Source of the DNA: an uncultured Chloroflexota bacterium | GTDB taxonomy: Bacteria > Chloroflexota > Dehalococcoidia > UBA2247 > RBG-13-53-26 | Direction of reading: 5' to 3' | Assembly: GCA_937860285.1 (NCBI GenBank) | Contig: CALMBS010000350.1 | Span: forward strand, 1-13,698 | Length of the DNA: 13,698 nt | Shown: positions 6,323 through 12,656 of the stretch, one piece after another | Layout: every line of letters begins with the position of its first letter | How positions within the stretch are numbered: the first letter of the stretch is position 1 | The notes under the pieces: generated by a model | Database searches by the model: none | What the model saw: only the letters and a program-made list of their open reading frames with translations | What the model was told of the DNA's origin: nothing | Translations under genes and position numbers: made by a program

Positions 6323-6324
6323 GG
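6304..6324. terminator. Hairpin at the convergent ends of the operon and PKD gene
   Basis: CCTCAGCG (6304-6311) pairs with CGCTGAGG (6317-6324) around a five-base loop, spanning the stop codon at 6320-6322. A second near-palindrome (AGCGCT at 6334-6339 and again at 6343-6348) overlaps the stop of the opposing gene. The two stop codons are only nine bases apart. There are no T tracts, so these are at best weak bidirectional terminators. Confidence 0.35.
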
Positions 6325-6331
6325 GGGCCGG

Positions 6332-8818
6332 CTAGCGCTGCCAGCGCTCTTCCGGCTTCTTGACGGTGAAGGCCTTCCAGGCCACGATGCCCACCACCGC
6401 CAGTCCCGCCAGGACGATCAGGGCCTTGGCCCACCAGGCCAGCCCGCCTGAGGGGGGCTTCACCAGGATGGCCCAGGTGCTGAAGTGGGTAGTGGTGGCG
6501 CTCAGGGTCTGGTTGGTGTCATTGAAGGACGTATTCACGATGGTCCACTTGCCGGTGGCGGTGGTGTAGTAGGCCAGCTTCAGGTTCCCGCCGCTCTTGC
6601 CGGCCGCGGACAGGTCGGCGGGAGTGTACTTCATGGTGATGGTCGCCGGCCGGACCAGGGACGTTATGACCCGGCCCGTTCCATCGGTCGCTTCCACGGT
6701 GAAGCAGGCGCTGCCGATGGTGTACCCCTCGGGCGGCTCGGGGGCGACGGAGGAAGAGACCTCCAGGATGGTCAGCGTGGCGTCCCCGTCGTACGCACCG
6801 GCCGCAAACGTGGTGGATACCCTGCCATCCGCCGTCTGGACGACACCGCCGGCAGCCGGGATGGCGCACGGGGCGATGCCCACGTCACCTATCATGACAA
6901 AGCCTGGTTTCTGCTCGGTGGCAGGAGTGCCGCCGGCATCGGTCACCTTGAGCGAGACGGTGTAGGCCCCAGCCGTCGCGTATGCATGGGAAGCGGTGGC
7001 ATCGGCGCTGGTGCCCCCGTCTCCGAAATCCCACTCATACTGGATGGGCGGGGTGCCGCCCGTCACCGACCCGGTGAAGATGATCGCCTGCCCCGGGGCG
7101 GCGTTGGTGGCGCTGGCGGTGAAGTCTACCTGGATCGACCCGCCGACGCTGATGTACCTGTCCTTGGTCTCGGTGTCGGTCTTGCCCGCCGCGTCTTTCA
7201 CCTTGAGCGATACCTTGTAGCTGCCGGCCGCGGGGTAGGTGTAGGACGGGTCCTTCTCCGTGCTGTCCACCTTGTTGTCGCCGTTGAAGTCCCATTCGTA
7301 GGTGTACGGCGCCGTGCCGCCGCCGGACTGGTTGGTGAACTTGACCGCCTGGCCCAGCGTCACCGCCGTCTTGTCGGCGGAGAAGGCCGCCAGGACGGTG
7401 GCGGTCACGGTGACGGTCTTCGTCGCGGTGACGGACCCGGCCCCGTCAGTGACCTTCAGGGTCACGGTGTAGGTGCCGACCTCAGAGTAGGCGAAGGACG
7501 GGTCCTCCTCCGTGCTGTCTATCGTGCCGTCGCTGTTGAAGTCCCACTCGTAGGACGCCGCGCCCACCACGCCGTTGACCAGGCTGGTGAACTTGATGCT
7601 CTGGCTGGGGGCCGCCGCCGCCGGTTCGACCGTGAAGTCCGCCTGCAGGCCCAGGGCCACCGTAATGAGAGCGTTCTTGATCACCGTCTTGGTGTTGCTG
7701 GCGTAATCGGTGACCACCAGCTTCACGGACTTCGTGCCCTCGGTGGTGTAGGTGTAGGACGGGTTCGCTCCGGTGAGCGGCTCCATGGTGCCGTTGTTGT
7801 CGAAGTCCCACTGGTAGGTATACGGCGTTGCCCCGCCAGTGACCGTGGCCGTGAAGACCACGGCCTGGCCCAGGCTCACCGTCATCGGGGCGGCGGTGAA
7901 GTCAGCCGCCAGGTCGGCGATCACGGTGATGTAGTTGCTCTTGGTCTCGGTGTCGGTGCCACTGGCCGAATCGGTGACCGTCAGCGTCACCGTGTACGGG
8001 CCCGGGTTGGCATACGAATGGGACGGGTCCTCGCTGGTAGACGTGCCGCCGTCCCCGAAGCTCCACTGGTAAGAGTACGAGGGAGTCCCGCCGTCCGTCC
8101 CGTTGGTGAAGGTGACGTTCTGCCCCACCAGGGCCGTGGTGGGAGAGGCGGTGAAGCCCGCCACAAGGGGATCGGTAATGGTCATGTAGTTCAGCTTGGA
8201 CTCGGTGTCGGTGCCGCCGGCACCGTCGGTGACCGTCAGCGTCACGGTGTAGCTCCCGGCGGCGCTGTAGGAATGACTGGGGTTCGAGAGCGTGCTGGTG
8301 CCCCCATCGCCGAAGTTCCAGGAATAGGTCAGCGACCCGGAGCCGCCGGTGGAGTCGCTGGAAAAGGCGATGAGATCGCCGGCGTTCGCCTCCGTCATGT
8401 TGGCGTGGAATTCCGCCTGCGGGGCGGGAACCGTCTGGAAAGAGGTCAAGGCGGACCAACTCGACTCATCATCGTTGCTGTCCCGGTACCTCACCTGCCA
8501 GGCGTAGACGGTGTTGTAGGCGAGGTGGTAGGCCTCCGGGACGGTGAACTCCGTCACGGCCCCTGCGGGAAACGTGGGAACCCCCACTATCGACCACTCG
8601 GAGGACTTGAAAGTGTGGGTGTCATTGTCATCATGGAAGAAGTCCGACGCCCGCAACGTCGGCGTCAGGCTGATATCGGTGGCGCCGTTGCTGGGTGACA
8701 AGTTCGTCGGCGCATCCGGGGCGGTGGCCAGGACCATCATTGGCTGAAACAGCGGGGCGGCCATGCCGGCCAGGACCGCCAGCACCACGAACAGACCCAA
8801 AAGACGCTTGCCTATCAT
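6332..8818 (-). CDS. Surface protein with six PKD domains and C-terminal membrane anchor
   Basis: 828 residues. A signal peptide (MIGKRLLGLFVVLAVLAGMA, cleavage possibly near residue 32) is followed by a fibronectin-III-like region (about 35-130, with YAWQVRYRDSNDDESSWS). Six PKD beta-sandwich domains of about 85 residues follow (about 131-216, 217-301, 302-389, 390-474, 475-560, 561-646). They carry the PKD core W-x-F-x-D/N-x-x-G, for example YSWNFGDGGTS and YEWDFNGDNKVDS, and the closing YTVTLTVTD. Domains 3-5 have DFDNNGT, DFNSDGT and DFNGDNK, which look like calcium-binding Asp/Asn loops. A further beta-rich segment (about 647-790) precedes a membrane helix (about 796-817) and a basic tail KKPEERWQR. 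The protein is therefore exported and anchored by its C-terminus. The start ATG has AAGGAG eight bases upstream (complement of 8827-8832). Roles in adhesion or in binding polymers are known for PKD proteins, but the ligand here cannot be told. Confidence 0.92.
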   Translation of the reverse strand: MIGKRLLGLFVVLAVLAGMAAPLFQPMMVLATAPDAPTNLSPSNGATDISLTPTLRASDFFHDDNDTHTFKSSEWSIVGVPTFPAGAVTEFTVPEAYHLAYNTVYAWQVRYRDSNDDESSWSALTSFQTVPAPQAEFHANMTEANAGDLIAFSSDSTGGSGSLTYSWNFGDGGTSTLSNPSHSYSAAGSYTVTLTVTDGAGGTDTESKLNYMTITDPLVAGFTASPTTALVGQNVTFTNGTDGGTPSYSYQWSFGDGGTSTSEDPSHSYANPGPYTVTLTVTDSASGTDTETKSNYITVIADLAADFTAAPMTVSLGQAVVFTATVTGGATPYTYQWDFDNNGTMEPLTGANPSYTYTTEGTKSVKLVVTDYASNTKTVIKNALITVALGLQADFTVEPAAAAPSQSIKFTSLVNGVVGAASYEWDFNSDGTIDSTEEDPSFAYSEVGTYTVTLKVTDGAGSVTATKTVTVTATVLAAFSADKTAVTLGQAVKFTNQSGGGTAPYTYEWDFNGDNKVDSTEKDPSYTYPAAGSYKVSLKVKDAAGKTDTETKDRYISVGGSIQVDFTASATNAAPGQAIIFTGSVTGGTPPIQYEWDFGDGGTSADATASHAYATAGAYTVSLKVTDAGGTPATEQKPGFVMIGDVGIAPCAIPAAGGVVQTADGRVSTTFAAGAYDGDATLTILEVSSSVAPEPPEGYTIGSACFTVEATDGTGRVITSLVRPATITMKYTPADLSAAGKSGGNLKLAYYTTATGKWTIVNTSFNDTNQTLSATTTHFSTWAILVKPPSGGLAWWAKALIVLAGLAVVGIVAWKAFTVKKPEERWQR

Positions 8819-8892
8819 TCCACAGACTCCTTGCGACCTCGCCCTGCCCCCGCTGCAACGCAGGCCCGATTATGTCTCCACGGCGTGCGAAT

Positions 8893-8914
8893 ACCTATCA
8901 GGGTAATTATAGGT
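8893..8914. promoter_or_regulatory. Inverted repeat over the -10 of the PKD promoter
   Basis: ACCTAT (8893-8898) and ATAGGT (8909-8914), spaced by ten bases, cover the -10 box and the predicted start site. A protein bound here would block the consensus promoter, so it is a candidate repressor site. The arms are only 6 bp, so chance is possible. Confidence 0.35.
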
Positions 8915-8933
8915 TTCGACATAGCAGTGTCAA
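8906..8933 (-). promoter_or_regulatory. Fully consensus promoter of the PKD surface protein gene
   Basis: On the minus strand TTGACA (complement of 8928-8933), a 16-bp spacer and TATAAT (complement of 8906-8911): both hexamers match consensus exactly. The start would be near 8899, giving a leader of about 80 bases. It is the best-matching promoter in the window. Confidence 0.85.
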
Positions 8934-9124
8934 TTCTTTGTCGTCGCGGCGCCATGCCGACACTCACCGCCGGGAAGAGCAGGCGACCATGGCGCCGCCT
9001 CACAGCTATATGCAGGGGACTGGCGGGAATGAAGGGCTCCGCCGGGGTCGGTCCGGGACCTCCCGGGCGATTATGAGGACATGGGGGTCGCATCACGGGC
9101 TGGCCGAGGCGTTGGCCCGCGGAC

Positions 9125-9143
9125 GACAGGCCCGGGGCCTGTC
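9125..9143. terminator. GC-rich hairpin after the zinc-finger mini-gene
   Basis: GACAGGCC (9125-9132) and GGCCTGTC (9136-9143) form a perfect 8-bp stem with a three-base loop, eight bases beyond the stop of the minus-strand gene at 9151. No T tract follows on the minus strand. Confidence 0.4.
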
Positions 9144-9150
9144 CAACTGG

Positions 9151-9279
9151 CTAGGTTATCCTCTGCGGCAGCTGGCCCTGTGGCCGCTTGTACCGGGCAT
9201 GATAGGTACAGAGGTAGACCGGTCCGGCCTTGTAGCGCGGCCACCTTTTGCAGAAGGCACACGTAATTCGGCGTCTCAT
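9151..9279 (-). CDS. 42-residue zinc-finger-like mini-protein
   Basis: A short gene in a frame different from the longer open frame over it. It begins MRRRITCAFCKRWPRYKAGP, continues VYLCTYHARYKRPQGQLPQR and ends IT. C7-x2-C10 and C24-x2-H27 are spaced 13 residues apart, a plausible one-zinc site, in a very basic protein. The ATG at 9279 has GGGGAG about four bases upstream (complement of 9283-9288), and a hairpin follows the stop. No family recognised. Small basic CxxC/CxxH proteins often bind nucleic acid, which is only inference here. No clear promoter was found, though a GC-rich hairpin lies in its leader at 9308-9324. Confidence 0.55.
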   Translation of the reverse strand: MRRRITCAFCKRWPRYKAGPVYLCTYHARYKRPQGQLPQRIT

Positions 9280-9307
9280 AGTCTCCCCCCATCAAGATCA
9301 TTCTAGG

Positions 9308-9324
9308 CCGGCGCCGAGCGCCGG
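9308..9324. repeat. Perfect GC-rich inverted repeat upstream of the mini-gene
   Basis: CCGGCGC (9308-9314), CGA, GCGCCGG (9318-9324). It lies about 29 bases upstream of the minus-strand start at 9279. It may be a leader hairpin of that gene, an operator, or a terminator for unseen minus-strand transcription; it has no T tract. Confidence 0.45.
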
Positions 9325-9459
9325 AAAGCGACTTTGATCACAGTGCGCCGGGCCTCTGCGCGCCCGCCGTCTGTGCTCACACCTTGACTGACCCACATGT
9401 TTGAACTGGCATAAAAAGAGACACCGGCTCACGTTTTCAGCTTTCGGACAATGTTTTGC

Positions 9460-9488
9460 TTGACACATTCCAAATTGTCTGGGATAAT
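9460..9488 (+). promoter_or_regulatory. Strong promoter of the candidate non-coding RNA or leader
   Basis: TTGACA (9460-9465), an exact 17-bp spacer and GATAAT (9483-9488), preceded by TGG. The start should be near 9495. No open frame with a ribosome binding site begins until 9888, so the first product is an untranslated RNA of at least 70 bases. Confidence 0.8.
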
Positions 9489-9531
9489 AGTGGACAGGCT
9501 AGATAGGTCACCCCCCTTTCTAACCTGTAGG

Positions 9532-9567
9532 AGCCCGCCAACCACAATTGCGCGGGCTTCTTCATTT
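9532..9567 (+). terminator. Early terminator-like hairpin in the candidate RNA
   Basis: AGCCCGC (9532-9538) pairs with GCGGGCT (9552-9558) around a 13-base loop, followed by TCTTCATTT. It lies about 37 bases after the predicted transcription start. The tail is T-rich but interrupted, so partial read-through is likely. Confidence 0.6.
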
Positions 9568-9595
9568 CCGGGAGCGGCCGGACAAGCGCACCGCC

Positions 9596-9660
9596 GCGGG
9601 ATCAGGCCCAATCCACCGGCGCGGGATTAGGCCCAATCCACCGGCGCGGGATTGGGGCCC
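9596..9660. repeat. 25-bp tandem repeat, about 2.5 copies
   Basis: Copies at 9596-9620 and 9621-9645 differ at one position (GCGGGATCAGGCCC versus GCGGGATTAGGCCC, both then AATCCACCGGC). A third partial copy begins at 9646 (GCGGGATTGGGGCCC). Each unit can fold as a small hairpin, GGATT with AATCC around AGGCCC. Confidence 0.8.
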
Positions 9661-9779
9661 TTTCGCACGACTAATGCAGCAGGGAGACATCGCCAGAGGG
9701 ACAGGAACCAGTACTTGCCTGCAGGGGGCAATGAGCCGCTACCCGTAAGTGGTCACTTGGGCAGCGGGGAGCCAATAGT

Positions 9780-9815
9780 GAAACCGACCCCACACCAAGG
9801 GTCGGTTTCTGTTTT
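9780..9815 (+). terminator. Strong rho-independent terminator before the 9888 gene
   Basis: GAAACCGACCC (9780-9790) pairs perfectly with GGGTCGGTTTC (9799-9809) around an eight-base loop, followed by TGTTTT. With an 11-bp stem it is the strongest terminator in the window. It lies upstream of a gene rather than after one. Confidence 0.88.
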
Positions 9816-9844
9816 CCCAGCCGAGCGAGTCCCGTGATTTAGCG

Positions 9845-9859
9845 AGCCAGCATCTGGCT
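9845..9859 (+). promoter_or_regulatory. Hairpin just upstream of the 9888 ribosome binding site
   Basis: AGCCAG (9845-9850), loop CAT, CTGGCT (9854-9859): a perfect small stem about 20 bases before the Shine-Dalgarno sequence at 9878-9882. It may influence translation or mRNA stability. Confidence 0.35.
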
Positions 9860-9887
9860 GCGCTGGAAAGCAGGGGCTGAGGAAAAG

Positions 9888-10250
9888 ATGTACAACGAGA
9901 TGTACAAGCAGATCATCAACATCGTGGATGCCGCCGTGAACCTGACGACCGTGGAAATCAGGGATGAGCTGAGCCGCAATCCCGCCGACAAGGTGAAGGT
10001 ATTCGAAGACAACGCCGTGTACATTCAGGTGCGCGACCGGCCCAACCTGTTCGAGCTGACCATCTCGCCCAAGACCGCCAATGGCGGCTATGACCTGGCC
10101 AACCCCATATTCGCCCTCAGGCTGCAGCCCCACGCGTGGCTGGTAGAGAAGATGGACGGGCTGTACAAGACCTCGGCCGAGGACTCGTTCAGCACCACTC
10201 CGCCGCCCTGGCTCCCGGACTGGGCCCAGGAGATGTGGAAGAAGACGTAG
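9888..10250 (+). CDS. Protein of unknown function, 120 residues
   Basis: No family recognised. It is soluble, with no signal peptide or membrane helix. It opens with a helical stretch (MYNEMYKQIINIVDAAVNLT), then a mixed alpha/beta region with an alternating strand-like segment (KVFEDNAVYIQVRDRPN), and ends in a Pro- and Trp-rich tail (PPPWLPDWAQEMWKK). The ATG at 9888 is chosen over the ATG at 9900 because TGAGGA (9878-9883) is correctly spaced. The two starts share the direct repeat GATGTACAA. No promoter is visible between the strong terminator (9815) and the gene, so expression may depend on read-through from 9460. It converges with the DUF362 gene, with stops 22 bases apart. Confidence 0.8.
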   Translation: MYNEMYKQIINIVDAAVNLTTVEIRDELSRNPADKVKVFEDNAVYIQVRDRPNLFELTISPKTANGGYDLANPIFALRLQPHAWLVEKMDGLYKTSAEDSFSTTPPPWLPDWAQEMWKKT

Positions 10251-10272
10251 CCTCATCCCCTGGAGGCGGGCG

Positions 10273-11625
10273 TCACCGGGCCCGGAAGTGGCCCGGGGCG
10301 AACTCCTTTGACTGGTAGCGCTGCCATTTGTCCAGGCGGTCCATGAAGATGCCCGCCTTCGCGGCGGACAGCCGGGCCATCCTGGCCGGCATGCCCCTCA
10401 GCATCCTGGGCCGGCCCAGGAGCGTTCTCCACAGCGCCATCAGGCTGTCGGTGACCGGCGGCGGGCAACCCTCCACCCGGCAGGCCCCCTCCAGCCCCCT
10501 GTTGGCGGCGACGGCGCAGTCCCCGAAGAGGATGACGGCCCGGGCTTCGCCTCCGGGCGGAGCAGCGCTTCCGGGAGGAGCTTCGCAGCCGGGCCGGGCA
10601 TCAGCGCCCGGGCGGGCCTCCCGGCCGCAGCAGATGACGGAGTTCCCGAAATCAGCCCCCCGGTTGTCCCTGGCCAGCGCCAGCAGCGAGTAGCCCAGCA
10701 TGGCATAGCAGCGCGAGCAGAGGGTCTCCCCGGGGTACGGGACCGACAGGCCCCGGACCCCCATCGCCGACAGCTCCTCCGGCACGTTGACCCGCCACTC
10801 CAGCGGGCGGACCAGCGCTCCCAGGTCGCCCTCGCCCCGGACCTCGATCCGGTCCGCGGACAGCGGCAGGCCGCGGGCCTCGGCGTACTCGCGCAGGTAT
10901 CCCACCCCGGACGGGTCAATGCCCAGAAGGGTGGCGCCCACAACGTCGCAGGAGCAGGCCTCCCGCCCGGCCAGTACAATGTCCATGCGGTGGGCCCGTC
11001 CCAGCGCCGTGTCCGGGCCGCTCTCCAGGGCGTATGTGCCGTCGATCACGGTCAGGTGCGGCTCCACCACCTCTCCCAGCAGGCGGATGAGGTGGTTCAG
11101 GCGGTTCGTCCCGTGGAACTTGACCCGGGACGCCGGGCTGAGGAACCCCTTCAGGTTCTTGAAGCCCAGCGACACCTTCACCTGGTTGTGGGTCTTCAGG
11201 GCGGGCACATTGATCAGGAAGTCACTCTCAAAAGCGGCCTCGGCCACCTGGACCTTGACCCCTTCCAGGTCCACCGGCCGGAAGGGGCCCCGGTTAAGGT
11301 CGACCAGCCTGACGCCGTATCTCCTGGCCAGGGTGTCGATGCCCATCCGCCGGTATCCCTGGCGGATGCTGGTGCCGAACACGTCGACCGGGCCCTCGCC
11401 GATGGTGATGTTGCGGCAGCCCTGCTCTGACAGCAGTCGGACCAGGGCCTCCAGGACGCTGGTAGTGGTCACCATGCCGTAGAGCGGCATCCACCGGGGC
11501 AGGCAGATGTTGGGCTTGATGAAGACCCGGTTGCCCGGGCCCAGACCATCCCAGCCTCCGCACAGGTCTATGGCCCGCCTGAGGGTCGCCAGCGGTTCAT
11601 CCAGCCTCACTACGGACACTGCCAC
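10273..11625 (-). CDS. DUF362 family protein with a Pro/Gly repeat insertion
   Basis: 450 residues. The DUF362 core is clear: VFIKPNICLP near residue 40, an EGPVDVFGTS motif, VPALKTHNQVKVSLGFKNLKG, and VIDGTYALESGPD. The C-terminal part holds cysteine motifs: C303-x2-C306 (ETLCSRCYAM), then FGDCAVAANRGLEGACRVEGC with GCPP at C387, resembling the PGCPP-type cluster-binding loop of NuoB and hydrogenase small subunits. Iron-sulfur binding is therefore possible but not shown; the reactions of DUF362 proteins are mostly unknown. Residues 337-360 are four hexapeptides (ARPGAD, ARPGCE, APPGSA, APPGGE), an insertion. The start is GTG at 11625 with GGGAGG eight bases upstream (complement of 11634-11639). 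The frame stays open to 11949, but that part overlaps the divergent gene and does not match the family. Confidence 0.88.
   Translation of the reverse strand: MAVSVVRLDEPLATLRRAIDLCGGWDGLGPGNRVFIKPNICLPRWMPLYGMVTTTSVLEALVRLLSEQGCRNITIGEGPVDVFGTSIRQGYRRMGIDTLARRYGVRLVDLNRGPFRPVDLEGVKVQVAEAAFESDFLINVPALKTHNQVKVSLGFKNLKGFLSPASRVKFHGTNRLNHLIRLLGEVVEPHLTVIDGTYALESGPDTALGRAHRMDIVLAGREACSCDVVGATLLGIDPSGVGYLREYAEARGLPLSADRIEVRGEGDLGALVRPLEWRVNVPEELSAMGVRGLSVPYPGETLCSRCYAMLGYSLLALARDNRGADFGNSVICCGREARPGADARPGCEAPPGSAAPPGGEARAVILFGDCAVAANRGLEGACRVEGCPPPVTDSLMALWRTLLGRPRMLRGMPARMARLSAAKAGIFMDRLDKWQRYQSKEFAPGHFRAR
10546..10617. repeat. 18-bp repeat array inside the DUF362 gene
   Basis: Four degenerate 18-bp units, in phase with the codons of the minus-strand gene, encode consecutive hexapeptides of the form A-(R/P)-P-G-x-x. 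The array preserves the frame and follows directly after an otherwise conserved-looking VICCGRE segment. Confidence 0.7.
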
Positions 11626-11682
11626 GGGTCCTGCCTCCCCTTGCCACCCCCGGGACACCGTCCCGCCCATGGGCGCGGCAGA

Positions 11683-11691
11683 TGCTATGAT
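11683..11691 (+). promoter_or_regulatory. Extended -10 promoter of the SnoaL-like gene
   Basis: TGC followed by TATGAT (11686-11691) gives an extended -10 with no recognisable -35. The start near 11698 leaves only about 12 bases of leader, filled by the ribosome binding site. An 8-bp palindrome TGATATCA (11688-11695) overlaps it, and a TATCAT on the other strand could serve the divergent DUF362 gene. Confidence 0.5.
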
Positions 11692-11709
11692 ATCACAGAG
11701 GAGGTGAAC

Positions 11710-12159
11710 ATGACCCCAACAGGTGACATCGAGGCCCGGCTGAGAAGGCTGGAGGACATCGAGGCCATCAAGCAGCTCAAGGCCAGGTACTGGCGCTGCG
11801 TTGACCGCAAGCTCTGGGACGAGCTGGCCGAGGTCTTCGCCGAAGATGCGGTGGCCGACTACGGACCGAAACGCAAGCTGGCGGGCAGGCCGGCCATAGT
11901 CGGGTTCCTGAAGAGCAGCCTGGGGGCCGACACCGTGATCACCAACCACATCGGCCAGAGGCCCGAGATCGAGATCACCGGCGAAGCCACGGCCAGGGGG
12001 ACGTGGTGGCTCTCGGACTACATCGTGATGCAGCCCAACATCAGGCGGCGCGGCTACGCGTACTACGAGGACGAGTACGTGAAGAGGGACGGGCAGTGGC
12101 GGAAGAGCCGCACCCGGCTGGTCAACATGCTGGAAGAATGGGACAGGCTGAGCCGATGA
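11710..12159 (+). CDS. SnoaL-like (NTF2-fold) protein
   Basis: 149 residues, typical for single-domain SnoaL-like proteins, a cone-shaped alpha+beta fold used by many small hydratases, isomerases and cyclases. The N-terminal helices read IEAIKQLKARYWRCVDRK, then WDELAEVFAEDAVADYG, which is the usual family opening. The strand region has NHIGQRPEIEITGEATARG, then a WWLSDYIVM segment, ending YVKRDGQWRKSRTRL. The fold assignment is firm; the substrate is not predictable. The ribosome binding site AGGAGGTGA (11699-11707) is a nine-base perfect match to the 16S rRNA tail. Its stop overlaps the next start in ATGA, so the two products are probably made together. Confidence 0.88.
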   Translation: MTPTGDIEARLRRLEDIEAIKQLKARYWRCVDRKLWDELAEVFAEDAVADYGPKRKLAGRPAIVGFLKSSLGADTVITNHIGQRPEIEITGEATARGTWWLSDYIVMQPNIRRRGYAYYEDEYVKRDGQWRKSRTRLVNMLEEWDRLSR

Positions 12160-12482
12160 ACACGCCCAGGTACGAGACCATCAGCATCGAGGAGGGGTGC
12201 GGGGAGGTGCTCAGCCGGGGCGAGCGCATCGCCCGGGTCGACTACACCGTCCGCACCCGGCGGGAGCTGCCCCCCGGCGGGAGCGGGCAGGCTGAAGGCC
12301 GCCGGCTCATAGACGGACACATCCTGGTGCGGGAGGGGGAGACGCAACTGCGGGGCATGGGACCCCTGGTCCTGCGCCTGCAGGACGGCCGGGAAGCCAC
12401 CTTCCTGGCCGACCTCGGACACGCCGCCACCGGGGCCTTCACCATGAAGGTCTCCGGCATCATCCGGGAACCCGCGCGCTGA
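12156..12482 (+). CDS. Small protein of unknown function, coupled to the SnoaL-like gene
   Basis: 108 residues starting at the ATG that overlaps the upstream stop codon (ATGA, 12156-12159), which indicates translational coupling. No family recognised. It looks beta-rich and soluble: ISIEEGCGEVLSRGERIARV, VDYTVRTRRELPPG, LIDGHILVREGET and GPLVLRLQDGREATFL alternate polar and hydrophobic residues, consistent with a small barrel. There are no cysteine clusters, signal peptide or membrane segments. The open frame extends far back into the SnoaL gene, but that part is out-of-frame shadow. A partner or regulator of the SnoaL-like protein is a guess from coupling only. Confidence 0.75.
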   Translation: MNTPRYETISIEEGCGEVLSRGERIARVDYTVRTRRELPPGGSGQAEGRRLIDGHILVREGETQLRGMGPLVLRLQDGREATFLADLGHAATGAFTMKVSGIIREPAR

Positions 12483-12656
12483 CACCGGGCGGGGGTGAGG
12501 CTTTTGTGACAACCGTCCGGCCGCCTGTGACCTCCGCGTGGTGGCCGCGCGCTATATTGACCAGCAGCAGCCCCAAAGGGAAGCGGGCCCCGTCGCGGCC
12601 ACGAGGGCACTCCTCAGGGCCAGCGCCGGGCTCCGGGTGTTCGGGAGGGATGGAAG

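Larger units (their letters stand above)
9495..9815 (+). ncRNA. Candidate structured non-coding RNA or regulatory leader
   Basis: This region runs from the predicted start after the 9460 promoter to a very strong terminator ending at 9815. In between lie an early terminator-like hairpin (9532-9567), a 25-bp tandem repeat (9596-9660) and a long interrupted stem: CCGCT (9736-9740) with AGCGG (9763-9767), CCC (9742-9744) with GGG (9759-9761), and AAGTG (9747-9751) with CACTT (9754-9758). No coding frame with start signals fits. It matches none of the common RNAs I can recall (tmRNA, RNase P, SRP RNA, 6S, common riboswitches). It may be a free RNA of about 70 or 320 bases, or an attenuating leader of the gene at 9888, which has no promoter of its own that I can see. 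Confidence 0.5.

Noticed and set aside
6485..8698. 737-codon plus-strand open frame opposite the PKD gene
   Set aside because: It mirrors the repeated PKD codons, gives Gly/Arg/Val-rich sequence without domains, and lacks a ribosome binding site.
8815..9096. 93-codon minus-strand open frame upstream of the PKD gene
   Set aside because: It runs across the consensus promoter and leader of the PKD gene; composition is random-like.
9071..9301. 76-codon minus-strand open frame
   Set aside because: It shares bases with the zinc-finger mini-gene in a different frame, but has no aligned ribosome binding site or motif.
9384..9415. Promoter TTGACT to CATAAA
   Set aside because: The spacer is 20 bp and the -10 weak; the much better promoter at 9460 serves the region.
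9596..9660. CRISPR array
   Set aside because: The 25-bp units are directly adjacent with no unique spacers, only about 2.5 copies, and no cas genes are near.
11626..11949. N-terminal extension of the DUF362 protein
   Set aside because: It overlaps the divergent SnoaL-like gene and its promoter; GTG at 11625 has an ideal ribosome binding site and starts the conserved part.
12526..12558. Full promoter for the 12657 lipoprotein gene
   Set aside because: TATATT (12553-12558) is a fair -10, but no -35 occurs at a usable distance, so it is only mentioned in the gene entry.
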